Source of the DNA: JAVZLH01 sp049700435
GTDB taxonomy: Archaea; Thermoproteota; Bathyarchaeia; Bathyarchaeales; Bathycorpusculaceae
Assembly: GCA_049700435.1 (NCBI GenBank)
Contig: JBNAVK010000020.1
Location: forward strand, 1-24,870
Reading direction: 5' to 3'
Length of the DNA: 24,870 nucleotides
The notes under the pieces were generated by a model. It did no database searches. It was not told the DNA's origin and saw nothing but the letters and a program-made list of their open reading frames with translations. A program made the position numbers and the translations under genes. Shown piece after piece: positions 9,401-16,621 of this stretch (position 1 is the stretch's first letter; every line of letters begins with the position of its first letter).

Positions 9401-9721
9401 TACACTAAAGAGCCCATAGTTCAAGCCTTAAAGGAAATGGGAGTAAACGGAGCAATAACATTGCATAATATAAACGAAATTGACAAAAACCCAAACCCAA
9501 TAAGATTTTTGTCTGAAAGAAAGATAGATTTAGTCATAAATATTCCAGCCAAAAACTCTCAAACGTCCCAAGACGATTACGTGATTAGGAGGGTGGCTGT
9601 TGAATTTAATGTACCAGTTGTCACAACCATAGAGTTGGCTTCGTCCCTGGTTAAAGCCCTAGAATATTTGAGAAACAGCAAACCAACAACATGCTCGCTT
9701 GAAGAATACTACCTATCCTAA
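6479..9721 (+). CDS. carB: Carbamoyl-phosphate synthase large subunit
   Basis: Makes carbamoyl phosphate from bicarbonate, ammonia and two ATP with CarA. At 1080 aa it is full length and unsplit; some archaea carry it as two genes. Tandem ATP-grasp halves are clear: LGSGAIKIGEAAEFDYSG at the start of the first (about 1-400) and VVLGAGVFRIGSSVEFDWC at the start of the second (about 555-935). Between them is the oligomerisation segment (about 405-550). The last 140 residues form the MGS-like domain that binds allosteric effectors in homologues. ATG 6479 follows GGTGA, 4 nt after carA. The TAA stop (9719-9721) interlocks with the stop of asd on the other strand, leaving no intergenic space. Confidence 0.98.
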   Translation: MPKFEWLKKVLVLGSGAIKIGEAAEFDYSGSQCLKALKEEGIETVLINPNIATIQSDPRLAGKVYLLPVEPHYVEEVIKKEKPDAILLGFGGQTALNCGVQLAKQGILEKYGVKVLGTPISAIEATEDRELFRQAMINAGIPVLRSKSATTVEEALKAAEEIGYPVILRVAYTLGGRGASVAHNTSSLRRLATRALAQSMISQVLVEEYVGKWKEIEYEVMRDGVNNCITVCNMENFDPMGVHTGDSIVIAPSQTLTNREYHLLRSASIKVIQSLGIVGECNIQWALHPRSEEFRVIEVNARMSRSSALASKATGYPLAYIAAKLAIGYLLPELINKVTGITTACFEPALDYVVVKIPRWDFQKFKKVDRHLGPQMKSVGEVMAIGRCFEEALQKAVRMLDIGKAGLVGNGDDNEAEPIQSIKHVLAEPTDERLFKIVKAIKMGISIEEIYSLSGIDPWFLYKIKNIIKMEQKLKSLNIDSEEAHEVVKEAKRLGFSDKQIADCLGKDELTVRKWRKEKGITPVVKQIDTLAAEWPAKTNYLYLTYGGSENDIEFKPPDGKVVVLGAGVFRIGSSVEFDWCAVNTVWALKKQGINEVIVVNYNPETVSTDYDICDKLYFEELTLERVLDIYEKENPMGVVVSVGGQIPNNIALKLAKLGVRLLGTPAESIDRAEDRSKFSQLLEDLGIPQPKWSKLTTLNEALKFADDIGYPVLVRPSYVLSGAGMKIAYSEHALKDYLELAARVSPEYPVVISKVIQNAKEVDVDGVSDGEEVFIGAIIEHVENAGVHSGDSTMCIPPQTLPTEVIKTLEDYTYKITTSLKIKGPFNIQYIVKDDKVYVIECNLRASRSMPFVSKTVNTNLMDLSVMAMLGKKLKEAKIQRKEKMQHVGVKVPQFSFMRLNGADPLLGVEMQSTGEVACLGENFTDALIKALQSAEFNVPKNGGSILISVDDEEKKKEIIPLALDLWKMGFKIYTKEPIVQALKEMGVNGAITLHNINEIDKNPNPIRFLSERKIDLVINIPAKNSQTSQDDYVIRRVAVEFNVPVVTTIELASSLVKALEYLRNSKPTTCSLEEYYLS

Positions 9722-10785
9722 ATGTATCCTTTTTCAGCAGCCAACTCTGCGCTTAATAGTCCCGCGCCAGCCGCCCCCCTTATAGTATTATGACCCAGAC
9801 AGAGATACTTTATTGTCAGGGCTTTATCTTCTCTTATTCTTCCAACAACCACGCTCATACCGTTCCCTTCGTCCCTGTCAAACCTTGGTTGAGGTCTATC
9901 TTTTTCCTCCCTTACCACTATGGGGTTTTTGGGGGCTGAGGGAAGATTTAGCCGCTGCGGCTCGCCCTTAAAATTTTTAAAGGCTTCTTTAACTTCTTCT
10001 ACCGATGGTTTTTTCTCCAATTCTGCAAAGACGCATTCCATGTGACCGTCTTTAACGTTAACTCGGTTGCAGCTTGCGCTTATCTGAATGTTCGCTGGGT
10101 GAATTTTGTCGCCGTCAAACCTCCCCAGGATTTTCATGGTTTCAATCTCAAGTTTCTCTTCTTCTCCGGAAATATATGGCACAACGTTATCGATTATACT
10201 TAGTGAGGGAACCCCTGGAAAACCCGCGCCGCTGAGAGCTTGCATGGTTGAGACAATAACTTTTTTTAAGCCAAACTGCATTAGCGGCTTTAAGGTGATA
10301 GCCAACTGGATAGTTGAACAGTTGGGGTCGGTTGATATAAAACCGCTCCACCTTCTTCTCTTCTTCTGAATCTCAATTAGGGCTAAATGGTCAGGATTAA
10401 CCTCGGGAATCAGGAGAGGCACATCTTCTTTAAGCCTGTGTGCACTCGCTTTGCTAAATACTGGATACTCCTTAGCAAATTCCTCTTCCACTGGACCAGC
10501 AACATCCGAGGGCAAGGCGGAGAAGGCGAAATCCACATCTCCCGCTTCCCTAACAGACTTAATGTCGGAATGGACTACTTCCATTTCCTCTATTTCAGCT
10601 GGCATGTCAGACTCCAATATCCAGTTGCAGGCATCACGATACTTCTTTCCAGCAGACCTTTCAGAAGCTGCAAGCACCTCAATCTCGAACCACGGGTGAC
10701 CTTGAAGCAGTTGAATGAATCTTTGACCAACAGCCCCTGTTGCCCCGAGAATAACAACTTTACGCTTCAATTTTAACCCGTCCAC
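9718..10785 (-). CDS. asd: Aspartate-semialdehyde dehydrogenase
   Basis: NADPH-dependent reduction of aspartyl phosphate to aspartate semialdehyde, the branch compound for lysine, threonine and methionine. The 355-aa protein matches the archaeal/fungal type. The nucleotide-binding GATGAVGQRF is at residues 14-23, and the catalytic Cys156 is in STDPNCSTIQ. GAGFPGVPSLSIIDNVVPYI and a C-terminal GHNTIRGAAGA segment are as expected. The start is uncertain: GTG at 10785 gives the full frame but has no clear ribosome site; TTG at 10770 would give MKRKVVILGATG and has a GGTGG about 11 nt upstream. It lies downstream of the lrp-type gene on the same strand, 93 bp away, with a palindrome in the gap. 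The other lysine genes start on the opposite strand beyond lrp. Confidence 0.96.
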   Translation of the reverse strand: MDGLKLKRKVVILGATGAVGQRFIQLLQGHPWFEIEVLAASERSAGKKYRDACNWILESDMPAEIEEMEVVHSDIKSVREAGDVDFAFSALPSDVAGPVEEEFAKEYPVFSKASAHRLKEDVPLLIPEVNPDHLALIEIQKKRRRWSGFISTDPNCSTIQLAITLKPLMQFGLKKVIVSTMQALSGAGFPGVPSLSIIDNVVPYISGEEEKLEIETMKILGRFDGDKIHPANIQISASCNRVNVKDGHMECVFAELEKKPSVEEVKEAFKNFKGEPQRLNLPSAPKNPIVVREEKDRPQPRFDRDEGNGMSVVVGRIREDKALTIKYLCLGHNTIRGAAGAGLLSAELAAEKGYI

Positions 10786-10829
10786 CGATGAAGATGCTCA
10801 TAGCATAATTAGGCTTTTCGCTTTGGCAA

Positions 10830-10844
10830 TTGTAATTTTTACAT
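10830..10844. promoter_or_regulatory. Candidate Lrp-family operator upstream of asd
   Basis: A 13-bp dyad TGTAA-TTT-TTACA occupies 10831-10843. Extended to 15 bp (10830-10844) it matches the published Sulfolobus Ss-LrpB box, TTGYA-five A/T-TRCAA, at 14 of 15 positions as I recall that consensus; only the last base differs. It sits 41-55 bp before the asd GTG and just beyond the stop of the adjacent Lrp-type gene. The asd core promoter is expected close by, so binding could repress it. The dyad is seen directly; binding is inferred. Confidence 0.5.
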
Positions 10845-10878
10845 TTTGCTGCGTAAATATTGGTATAGATTCCATTTT

Positions 10879-11289
10879 TCACCAACTGCGCAGAATTATC
10901 ATCGTGTTCGTGTTGGCTATTCCCTCTATTTTACGGATTCTTTCTATGCACTCGTTGACTTCTGCAATATTCATTGCAGATATTATAATTGCAACATCGT
11001 ATTCGCCAGTAACTTCATAAACACTTTCAACGCTTGGCAGCTTCATCAGTTCGGTCGAAATTTGTGACGTTGGGATTGAAGGTTTTACCGAAGCTAAGGC
11101 TATAGCTTCAGCGCCTTCCGCAAGCCCAAGCTTTATCGTGAACTTTTTTATTACGCCAGCTTTGACAAGGTCTTTAATCCTTTTTCTAACAGCACCTTCT
11201 GAGAGTCCAATTTTGTTTCCAATTTTGCTGTAGGTGGCTCGCGCATCATGTTTGAGGATTTGGATTATTTTCTTATCTATCTCATCCAT
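10879..11289 (-). CDS. Lrp/AsnC-family transcriptional regulator
   Basis: A 136-aa, one-wing Lrp/AsnC protein. The N-terminal helix-turn-helix (about residues 1-50) is typical: MDEIDKKIIQILKHDARATYSKIG, then LSEGAVRKRIKDLVKAGVI with the recognition helix. Residues about 65-135 form the RAM ligand-binding domain, with GEYDVAIIISAMNIAEVNECI containing the conserved GxYD. ATG 11289 is the only good start. A TATA-like CTTATAG (about 11333-11339, minus strand) lies some 25 bp before a possible transcript start near 11311. It stands between asd (same strand) and dapA (divergent), the position taken by lysine-pathway Lrp proteins such as LysM in Sulfolobus. Control of asd and dapA, and of itself, is likely but inferred; the effector cannot be read from sequence. 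Confidence 0.93.
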   Translation of the reverse strand: MDEIDKKIIQILKHDARATYSKIGNKIGLSEGAVRKRIKDLVKAGVIKKFTIKLGLAEGAEAIALASVKPSIPTSQISTELMKLPSVESVYEVTGEYDVAIIISAMNIAEVNECIERIRKIEGIANTNTMIILRSW

Positions 11290-11405
11290 TTGCTTCTTCC
11301 CTTTCGGAGTCTTCTATTAATTTAACGCTTCCCTATAAGTTTTTTCGATTTTCGTAAAATAATTCCCATATTCCAATTTAACATACATAGCCTTTTCCGA
11401 AATTC

Positions 11406-11460
11406 TTATAAACTTGACTAGTTTTACAATCAGAAGTCCAAACACACATAGAAAAAGGGA
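11406..11460 (+). promoter_or_regulatory. dapA promoter and ribosome-binding site
   Basis: TTATAAA at 11406-11412 is a good archaeal TATA box; a start about 25 bp on (near 11435) would give a leader of about 30 nt. AGGGA (11456-11460) lies 5 nt before the dapA ATG and is a fair ribosome site. Between box and start lies TTGACTAGTTTTACAA (11414-11429), a weak TTG...CAA dyad with a TACAA half-site resembling the Lrp box. The lrp promoter faces the other way in the same 176-bp gap. Confidence 0.55.
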
Positions 11461-11465
11461 TTAAA

Positions 11466-12497
11466 ATGTTTAAAGGCTGCTACACCGCCTTAATAACTCC
11501 AATGTTAAAAAATCAAGAGGTAGATTTTGAAGGCTTGAAAGCCCTTGTAGATTTCCAAGCGTCACAAGGAGTCAGTGGCATCCTCGCCGTGGGAACAACA
11601 GGAGAAAGTGCAACCTTAACTTGGAGTGAACATGACCTAGTGATAAAGAAAGTGCATGAATTTAGCCCTAAAGAACTGCTTACAATAGCTGGAACAGGAA
11701 GCAACTGCCTACGCGAATCAATGGAAAGCACCAAACACGCCTACGACGCAGGGATCAGAGCGGTTCTGCTGGTAGACCCATACTACAATGGTCCAAGCTC
11801 ACTTGAAATAAGAAGAGAATACATTGCGCCAATAGCTGAGCGATTCCCCGAAGTTCAAGTAATACCCTACGTCATTCCTGGAAGAACTGGGACACAGCTT
11901 TTACCCCAAGATTTGGCGATTTTGCACTCGCAGTATCCAAACGTGAAAGCGGTGAAAGAGGCAACGGGAGATTTGGCAAACATGAGATTAACAAGGAAGC
12001 TTTGTGGAGAAAATTTCGACATATTGTCAGGTGATGATGACAAAACTTTCGACATGATGGTTGACAGCGAAATTAGAGCTTCAGGAGTGATTTCAGTAGT
12101 TTCCAACGTGGCTCCAGCTGCAGTTCAGAAAATGACGAAAATGCTTTTGGAAGGAAAAATTGAAGAAGCAAAAACATTATGTGAAAAGCTGAAACCGCTA
12201 TTCCAAATAGTAACAGTGAAAACAGTTGAAGAAACAAAGTTTGGAGATGTAGTGATCAAAGCCAGAAATCCCCTGCCCTACAAGACCTTAATGAATGTTC
12301 TCGGGATACCCTCTGGACCATTAAGACCACCGCTTGGAAAAATGACCAAGAAAGGCTTAAAAGTTGTTTTGAACGCGGCGCGGGAAGTTTACGAGAAAAG
12401 CCCAGAAATTCTGAAGCCAGTTGAGGATTTCTTTGACGTTGACCTTTCCAAGAGGCTCTACAACGAAAAGTATTGGGAAGGACTAGCGTATGATTAG
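11466..12497 (+). CDS. dapA: 4-hydroxy-tetrahydrodipicolinate synthase
   Basis: Condenses pyruvate with aspartate semialdehyde, the first committed step of lysine synthesis. The TIM-barrel signatures are present: GTTGESATLT near residue 44, the Schiff-base Lys164 in VKAVKEATGD, and GVISVVSNVAP. The catalytic tyrosine motif reads YVIPGRTG, where most members have YNVPxRTG; the tyrosine is kept and the Asn is replaced by Val. At 343 aa it is about 50 residues longer than the bacterial enzyme, the extra part being C-terminal. This DapA/aldolase superfamily includes other lyases, but placement directly ahead of dapB makes the lysine role convincing. Its end overlaps dapB by 8 nt. Confidence 0.95.
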   Translation: MFKGCYTALITPMLKNQEVDFEGLKALVDFQASQGVSGILAVGTTGESATLTWSEHDLVIKKVHEFSPKELLTIAGTGSNCLRESMESTKHAYDAGIRAVLLVDPYYNGPSSLEIRREYIAPIAERFPEVQVIPYVIPGRTGTQLLPQDLAILHSQYPNVKAVKEATGDLANMRLTRKLCGENFDILSGDDDKTFDMMVDSEIRASGVISVVSNVAPAAVQKMTKMLLEGKIEEAKTLCEKLKPLFQIVTVKTVEETKFGDVVIKARNPLPYKTLMNVLGIPSGPLRPPLGKMTKKGLKVVLNAAREVYEKSPEILKPVEDFFDVDLSKRLYNEKYWEGLAYD

Positions 12498-13284
12498 GCT
12501 TTGCGTTGCAGGCGCAACTGGAAGAATGGGAAGCACCCTAATTACCGAAGCCCTAAACAAGGGAGGTTTTGAAATAGTTGGAGCCTTAGCCGCCCCAACA
12601 GATCCAGGCGTCGGCAAAACACTGCGCGGGCTTGGAATAGGCAATTTAGACTTAGCAGTTGTTGGGCCTTCAAGGCTTAAGGAGGCTGTTGAAAACGCGG
12701 ATGTTTACGTCAGTTTTACCATGCCGAATGCTGAAATGGCAAATATTCCTGAAGTGGCAAACCTCGGAAAGAGGATTGTTATGGGAACAACGGGATTTAC
12801 AGACGAGCAGATGAACAGGCTTAAATCTTTAGTTTCCGCGAAAGTGCCGGCGGTTTTCGCCCCAAATTTTTCGATAGGGGTAAACTTCACTTTGAAAATG
12901 CTGAAAACTTTAGATGTTTTACCAGAAGATTATGAGGTTAGCATAGTGGAGGCGCATCACTCTAAAAAGAAAGACGCTCCAAGCGGGACAGCCTTAGCCA
13001 TAGCCAACTTAATCTCTAAGCTGAGGGGATACAAGGAAACCGTTTATGGAAGAAGCGGAATCAGCCAAAGAAAACGCGAGGAAATCGAAGTGTTAGCCGT
13101 AAGAGGCGGCGGAATACCAGGAATACACAAGGTTATAATTGCAGGTCCATACGACATGATGTCAATCGAGCACGTCTCATTTTCCAGAAACGCGTTCGCT
13201 CAAGGAGCACTTTACGCTGTTGAATGGGTGATGAAGCAGACAAAGCCGGGAGTTTACTCTATGGATGATGTTTTGGGCGGGTAG
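12490..13284 (+). CDS. dapB: 4-hydroxy-tetrahydrodipicolinate reductase
   Basis: NAD(P)H-dependent second step of the diaminopimelate branch. The 264-aa length is normal. GATGRMGS near residue 8 is the nucleotide-binding loop. GTTGFTDEQM and EAHHSKKKDAPSGTAL (about residues 154-169, with the catalytic His and Lys) are diagnostic. The ATG lies inside the last codons of dapA, an 8-nt overlap indicating translational coupling. It is followed after 18 nt by the aspartate kinase gene. Confidence 0.97.
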   Translation: MIRLCVAGATGRMGSTLITEALNKGGFEIVGALAAPTDPGVGKTLRGLGIGNLDLAVVGPSRLKEAVENADVYVSFTMPNAEMANIPEVANLGKRIVMGTTGFTDEQMNRLKSLVSAKVPAVFAPNFSIGVNFTLKMLKTLDVLPEDYEVSIVEAHHSKKKDAPSGTALAIANLISKLRGYKETVYGRSGISQRKREEIEVLAVRGGGIPGIHKVIIAGPYDMMSIEHVSFSRNAFAQGALYAVEWVMKQTKPGVYSMDDVLGG

Positions 13285-13302
13285 GAGGCTACTGTAGTTA
13301 AA

Positions 13303-14478
13303 TTGCCTAAGAGAGTTGTTGTAAAGTTTGGTGGAGCGGAACTTTCATCCGGAGAAAAGTTCATTAAAGCTGCAAAAATGGTTAAGGAATCCGGCTACAA
13401 GGAAGTAGCTGTTGTTGTTTCTGCCATGACTGGAACAACCGACAACTTTGTAAACTGCATTAAAGAAGTGGGGGAAGTTGAAGGTGCTGATTACGCTGAT
13501 GTAGTGGCTATGGGTGAAAGAACAAGCGTGAGAATTTTCTGCTCTGCCCTAAAATCTTTAGGCGTCAAATCAACCTACTTTGACCCGCAACAGGAAAATT
13601 GGCCCATAATAACAGATTCTAATTTTCGAAGCGCAAAACCTAATGTTGCAGAAACAAAAAAGAGGGTTAAGAAATACATTGAGCCAATCCTCGGCGATTG
13701 CATCCCAGTAGTATGCGGTTTTGTTGGAAAGGATAGGTATGGACGTGTAACCACTCTTGGAAGGGGCGGAAGCGACATCACCGCAACACTTCTAGGCAAT
13801 TGCCTAAGAGCGGATGAGGTCATACTCGTAAAGGATACAGAAGGAGTTTTGTCCGCAGACCCGAAGATAGCTCCAAACGCAAAGCCTCTGAAGAAGATTT
13901 CAATTGAAGAAATGTTTTCCCTCGCCCACGGAGGAGCAAAAATAATCCATCCAGCAGCTTTAAAATACAAACTTCCAGAACAAAAGTTGAGGGTGGCGTG
14001 TTTCTCTGGAAGCTTATCTTCCAGTGGAACCGAAATAACTGGAGTTTTCAACGCAAACCCCATGGAACTGCGAAGTTACAGCGGATTGTCAGCTCTCACA
14101 ATGGTTGGAGAAATAACACCTAATAACCTCCGCAAGGTTTTTTCAACCGTCAGCGAAGAGGAAATAGTTGGTATAAGCACTGGCAGAAGCTCAATAACAT
14201 TGTTTGCAAAAATCAAAAACCCGAAGAATGCTGTTCAGCAAATTTGCAATCTAGAATGTTTTAAGGCTGTTAGCCTACGCGAGGGAGTAGGTGCAATAGA
14301 AGCCATAAACCCAGACTTCATAGACTCGCCAGGGTGGGTTGCGAAAATATCAAACGCCCTCGCCCATAGAGGGATAAACATAGTTGAGGTAACCACTGGC
14401 AAAGCCACGATAAACGTGTTCGTTGACGAAAAAGACTTGAAAGAGGCTTTAACAGCCATAAAAAACGCGGTAAAATGA
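13303..14478 (+). CDS. lysC: Aspartate kinase, monofunctional
   Basis: Phosphorylates aspartate, the entry step shared by lysine, threonine and methionine. The 391-aa protein has an amino-acid-kinase domain (about 1-240) with VVSAMTGTTDNF, MGERTS, TTLGRGGSDITATLLG and KIIHPAALKY. A tandem ACT regulatory region (about 255-391) probably carries feedback control. The opening motif reads KFGGAELSSGEK, where most aspartate kinases have KFGGTS; a Thr-Ser pair replaced by Ala-Glu is unusual and could mark a subfamily. The start is TTG at 13303; GGAGG lies about 14 nt upstream, rather far, but no better start is in frame before the KFGG motif. No homoserine dehydrogenase domain is fused. Confidence 0.93.
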   Translation: MPKRVVVKFGGAELSSGEKFIKAAKMVKESGYKEVAVVVSAMTGTTDNFVNCIKEVGEVEGADYADVVAMGERTSVRIFCSALKSLGVKSTYFDPQQENWPIITDSNFRSAKPNVAETKKRVKKYIEPILGDCIPVVCGFVGKDRYGRVTTLGRGGSDITATLLGNCLRADEVILVKDTEGVLSADPKIAPNAKPLKKISIEEMFSLAHGGAKIIHPAALKYKLPEQKLRVACFSGSLSSSGTEITGVFNANPMELRSYSGLSALTMVGEITPNNLRKVFSTVSEEEIVGISTGRSSITLFAKIKNPKNAVQQICNLECFKAVSLREGVGAIEAINPDFIDSPGWVAKISNALAHRGINIVEVTTGKATINVFVDEKDLKEALTAIKNAVK

Positions 14479-14497
14479 AAAGTCAAGGAGAACTGTT

Positions 14498-15781
14498 TTG
14501 ATTAAAAAACCCTTAGAAAACGTTAACGGCGAACTTTACGTGGACGGTGTTTCAGTCCTAAAACTTGCAGAGGAATTTGGCACACCGTTATATTTGATGA
14601 GTGAAAATAAGATAAGGGAAAATTATAGGCGTTTTAATTCGGCTTTTTCCCGTCACTACGGCAAATTAAGGGTTTTGTATTCTGCAAAGGCAAACACAAA
14701 CATTTCAATTTTAAAAATTCTAAGAAGCGAAGGCGCTTGGGTGGACACCGTGAGCGCAGGTGAAGTTTACCTTGCCCTCGAGGCGGGGTTCCAACCAGAA
14801 CAAATCTTTTACACGGGAATTAATGTTGGAGAAGAAGAATTACGCTACGTCATAAATAAGAAAGTTAAGGTTAACTTGGATTCGCTATCCCAAGTTAAGA
14901 GGCTATTGAAAATTGGAATTCCCACAGCGCTTTCTGTGAGAATCAACACGGAATTCGGTGCTGGACACCACGCGTATGTGGTTACTGCTGGCAAAACAAC
15001 AAAGTTCGGAGTTCAAGAGGAAACAGCATTAAAAGCCTACGAGTTGGCGAAGGAGGCGGGAGTTGAAAAATTTGGAATACACATGCATATAGGCTCAGGC
15101 ATAATGGACGTGAACCCACATCTTCAAGCAGCAGAAAAACTGCTCAAAACAGCAAAAAGAATTCGCGAGGAACTTAGAATAAACTTTGATTTCATAGATT
15201 TCGGCGGAGGCTTCGGCGTTCCATACAAGCCAGACGAAAAGGAAATCGACATAGAGTATTTCGCTGAAAAACTAGTTGACTTGTTTAAGGAGAAAATAGC
15301 GGAGTATTCGCTTGGAGAACCAGAACTTTGGTTTGAACCAGGCAGATACATGGTTGCTGAAGCTGGAATCTTGCTGACGAGGGTTAATGCGGTGAAGCAG
15401 ACGCCAGAGAAAACCTTTATCGGAGTTGACGCTGGTTTTCATACGCTTATAAGACCAGCCATGTACGGGTCATACCACCACATAGTGGTTGCAAACAAAC
15501 TGAACACGCCTCCAGCGGAAAAGTATGATGTTGTGGGTCCGATATGCGAGACTGGAGATGTTTTAGCTAAGGAGCGTTTTTTACCGTCTATTTCTGAAGG
15601 GGACGTTCTTGCTGTATTGAATGCTGGAGCTTATGGTTTCTCCATGAGTTCACAGTATAACTCAAGACCCAGACCGGCGGAAGTTCTAGTTAAAGATGGC
15701 AGATATGCGCTTATAAGGGAACGTGAAACCTTTCTGGACTTAGCTAAGGGACAGAGGATAGCTGAATGGTTAAAAAACTAG
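14498..15781 (+). CDS. lysA: Diaminopimelate decarboxylase
   Basis: PLP enzyme that decarboxylates meso-diaminopimelate to lysine, the final step. It is 427 aa, as usual. The PLP lysine is Lys64 in LYSAKANTN. HMHIGSGI, FGGGFGVPYKPDE, FEPGRYMVAEAG, GPICETGD and NAGAYGFSMSSQYNSRPRP are all classic LysA features of the alanine-racemase-fold decarboxylases. The TTG start at 14498 is preceded by AAGGAG at a spacing of 7 nt. The 3' end overlaps dapF by 16 nt. Confidence 0.97.
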   Translation: MIKKPLENVNGELYVDGVSVLKLAEEFGTPLYLMSENKIRENYRRFNSAFSRHYGKLRVLYSAKANTNISILKILRSEGAWVDTVSAGEVYLALEAGFQPEQIFYTGINVGEEELRYVINKKVKVNLDSLSQVKRLLKIGIPTALSVRINTEFGAGHHAYVVTAGKTTKFGVQEETALKAYELAKEAGVEKFGIHMHIGSGIMDVNPHLQAAEKLLKTAKRIREELRINFDFIDFGGGFGVPYKPDEKEIDIEYFAEKLVDLFKEKIAEYSLGEPELWFEPGRYMVAEAGILLTRVNAVKQTPEKTFIGVDAGFHTLIRPAMYGSYHHIVVANKLNTPPAEKYDVVGPICETGDVLAKERFLPSISEGDVLAVLNAGAYGFSMSSQYNSRPRPAEVLVKDGRYALIRERETFLDLAKGQRIAEWLKN

Positions 15782-16611
15782 TGTTTTGGAAGATGCATGG
15801 TCTCGGAAACGACTATATAGTGGTGGATAACCGCGACAAAAAAATAAGGGATGGAGAATTGCCAGCTTTGGCTAAAAGGCTTTGCGAAAGAAGGTTCGGC
15901 GTCGGAGCTGACGGTCTTCTCCTAGTTTGTAAATCCAAGGTTGCCGACGTGAAAATGCGAATTTTCAACCCAGACGGGACAGAAGCGGAGATGTGTGGAA
16001 ACGGAATAAGGTGCCTCGCAAAATTCTGTTTCGAAAACGAAATTGTAAAGAAGAATCCCATAAATGTAGAAACCCTTGCAGGAATTAAGGAAACATCGTT
16101 AAATATTCAAGACGGCGAGGTAAGGTCTGTTAGAGTGGACATGGGAAAGCCGCAGTTTGAAAGGGAAAAAATACCTATGCTTGGAAAAGGAACTTTCATA
16201 AACCAGCCAATCAGCCTTAATGGAACGGAAATTAGAGCTACAAGTCTTTCATTAGGTAACCCCCACTGCATAGTTTTCGTTGACAAAGTAGACAGTTACC
16301 CAGTAAGCGATGTTGGACCAAAAATAGAGAGACATAAGTTGTTCCCAAACAGAACCAACGTAGAATTTATTCAAATAATCTCCAAAAAGGAAATACGCGT
16401 AAGAACTTGGGAACGTGGAGTCGGCGAAACTCTAGCGTGCGGAACTGGAGCATGCGCCAGCGTTGTTGCAGCAAACCTGTTAGGGAAAATAGGCGAACGG
16501 GCAACTGTGCATCTTTTGGGAGGCGACTTAAAAGTAGAATATTTAAATGGCACGGTGTTCATGGATGGACCAGCGGAAAAAGTTTTCGAGGGACATATAA
16601 ATCTTCAATGA
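15766..16611 (+). CDS. dapF: Diaminopimelate epimerase
   Basis: Cofactor-free epimerisation of LL- to meso-diaminopimelate. The 281-aa protein keeps both active-site cysteines: Cys77 in EMCGNGIRC and Cys225 in LACGTGACAS. FWKMHGLGNDYIVVDN at the N-terminus is also diagnostic. I chose ATG 15766, which overlaps lysA by 16 nt, since AGAGG lies at a suitable distance; GTG 15781 (directly after the lysA coding end) is possible. Order lysA-dapF-dapL places epimerase and aminotransferase together, as the aminotransferase makes the LL isomer that this enzyme uses. Confidence 0.97.
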   Translation: MVKKLVFWKMHGLGNDYIVVDNRDKKIRDGELPALAKRLCERRFGVGADGLLLVCKSKVADVKMRIFNPDGTEAEMCGNGIRCLAKFCFENEIVKKNPINVETLAGIKETSLNIQDGEVRSVRVDMGKPQFEREKIPMLGKGTFINQPISLNGTEIRATSLSLGNPHCIVFVDKVDSYPVSDVGPKIERHKLFPNRTNVEFIQIISKKEIRVRTWERGVGETLACGTGACASVVAANLLGKIGERATVHLLGGDLKVEYLNGTVFMDGPAEKVFEGHINLQ

Positions 16612-16621
16612 GGTAGGAACC

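Noticed and set aside
9730..9734. T-run after carB as a terminator
   Set aside because: Only five T residues inside asd coding sequence; too weak to call.
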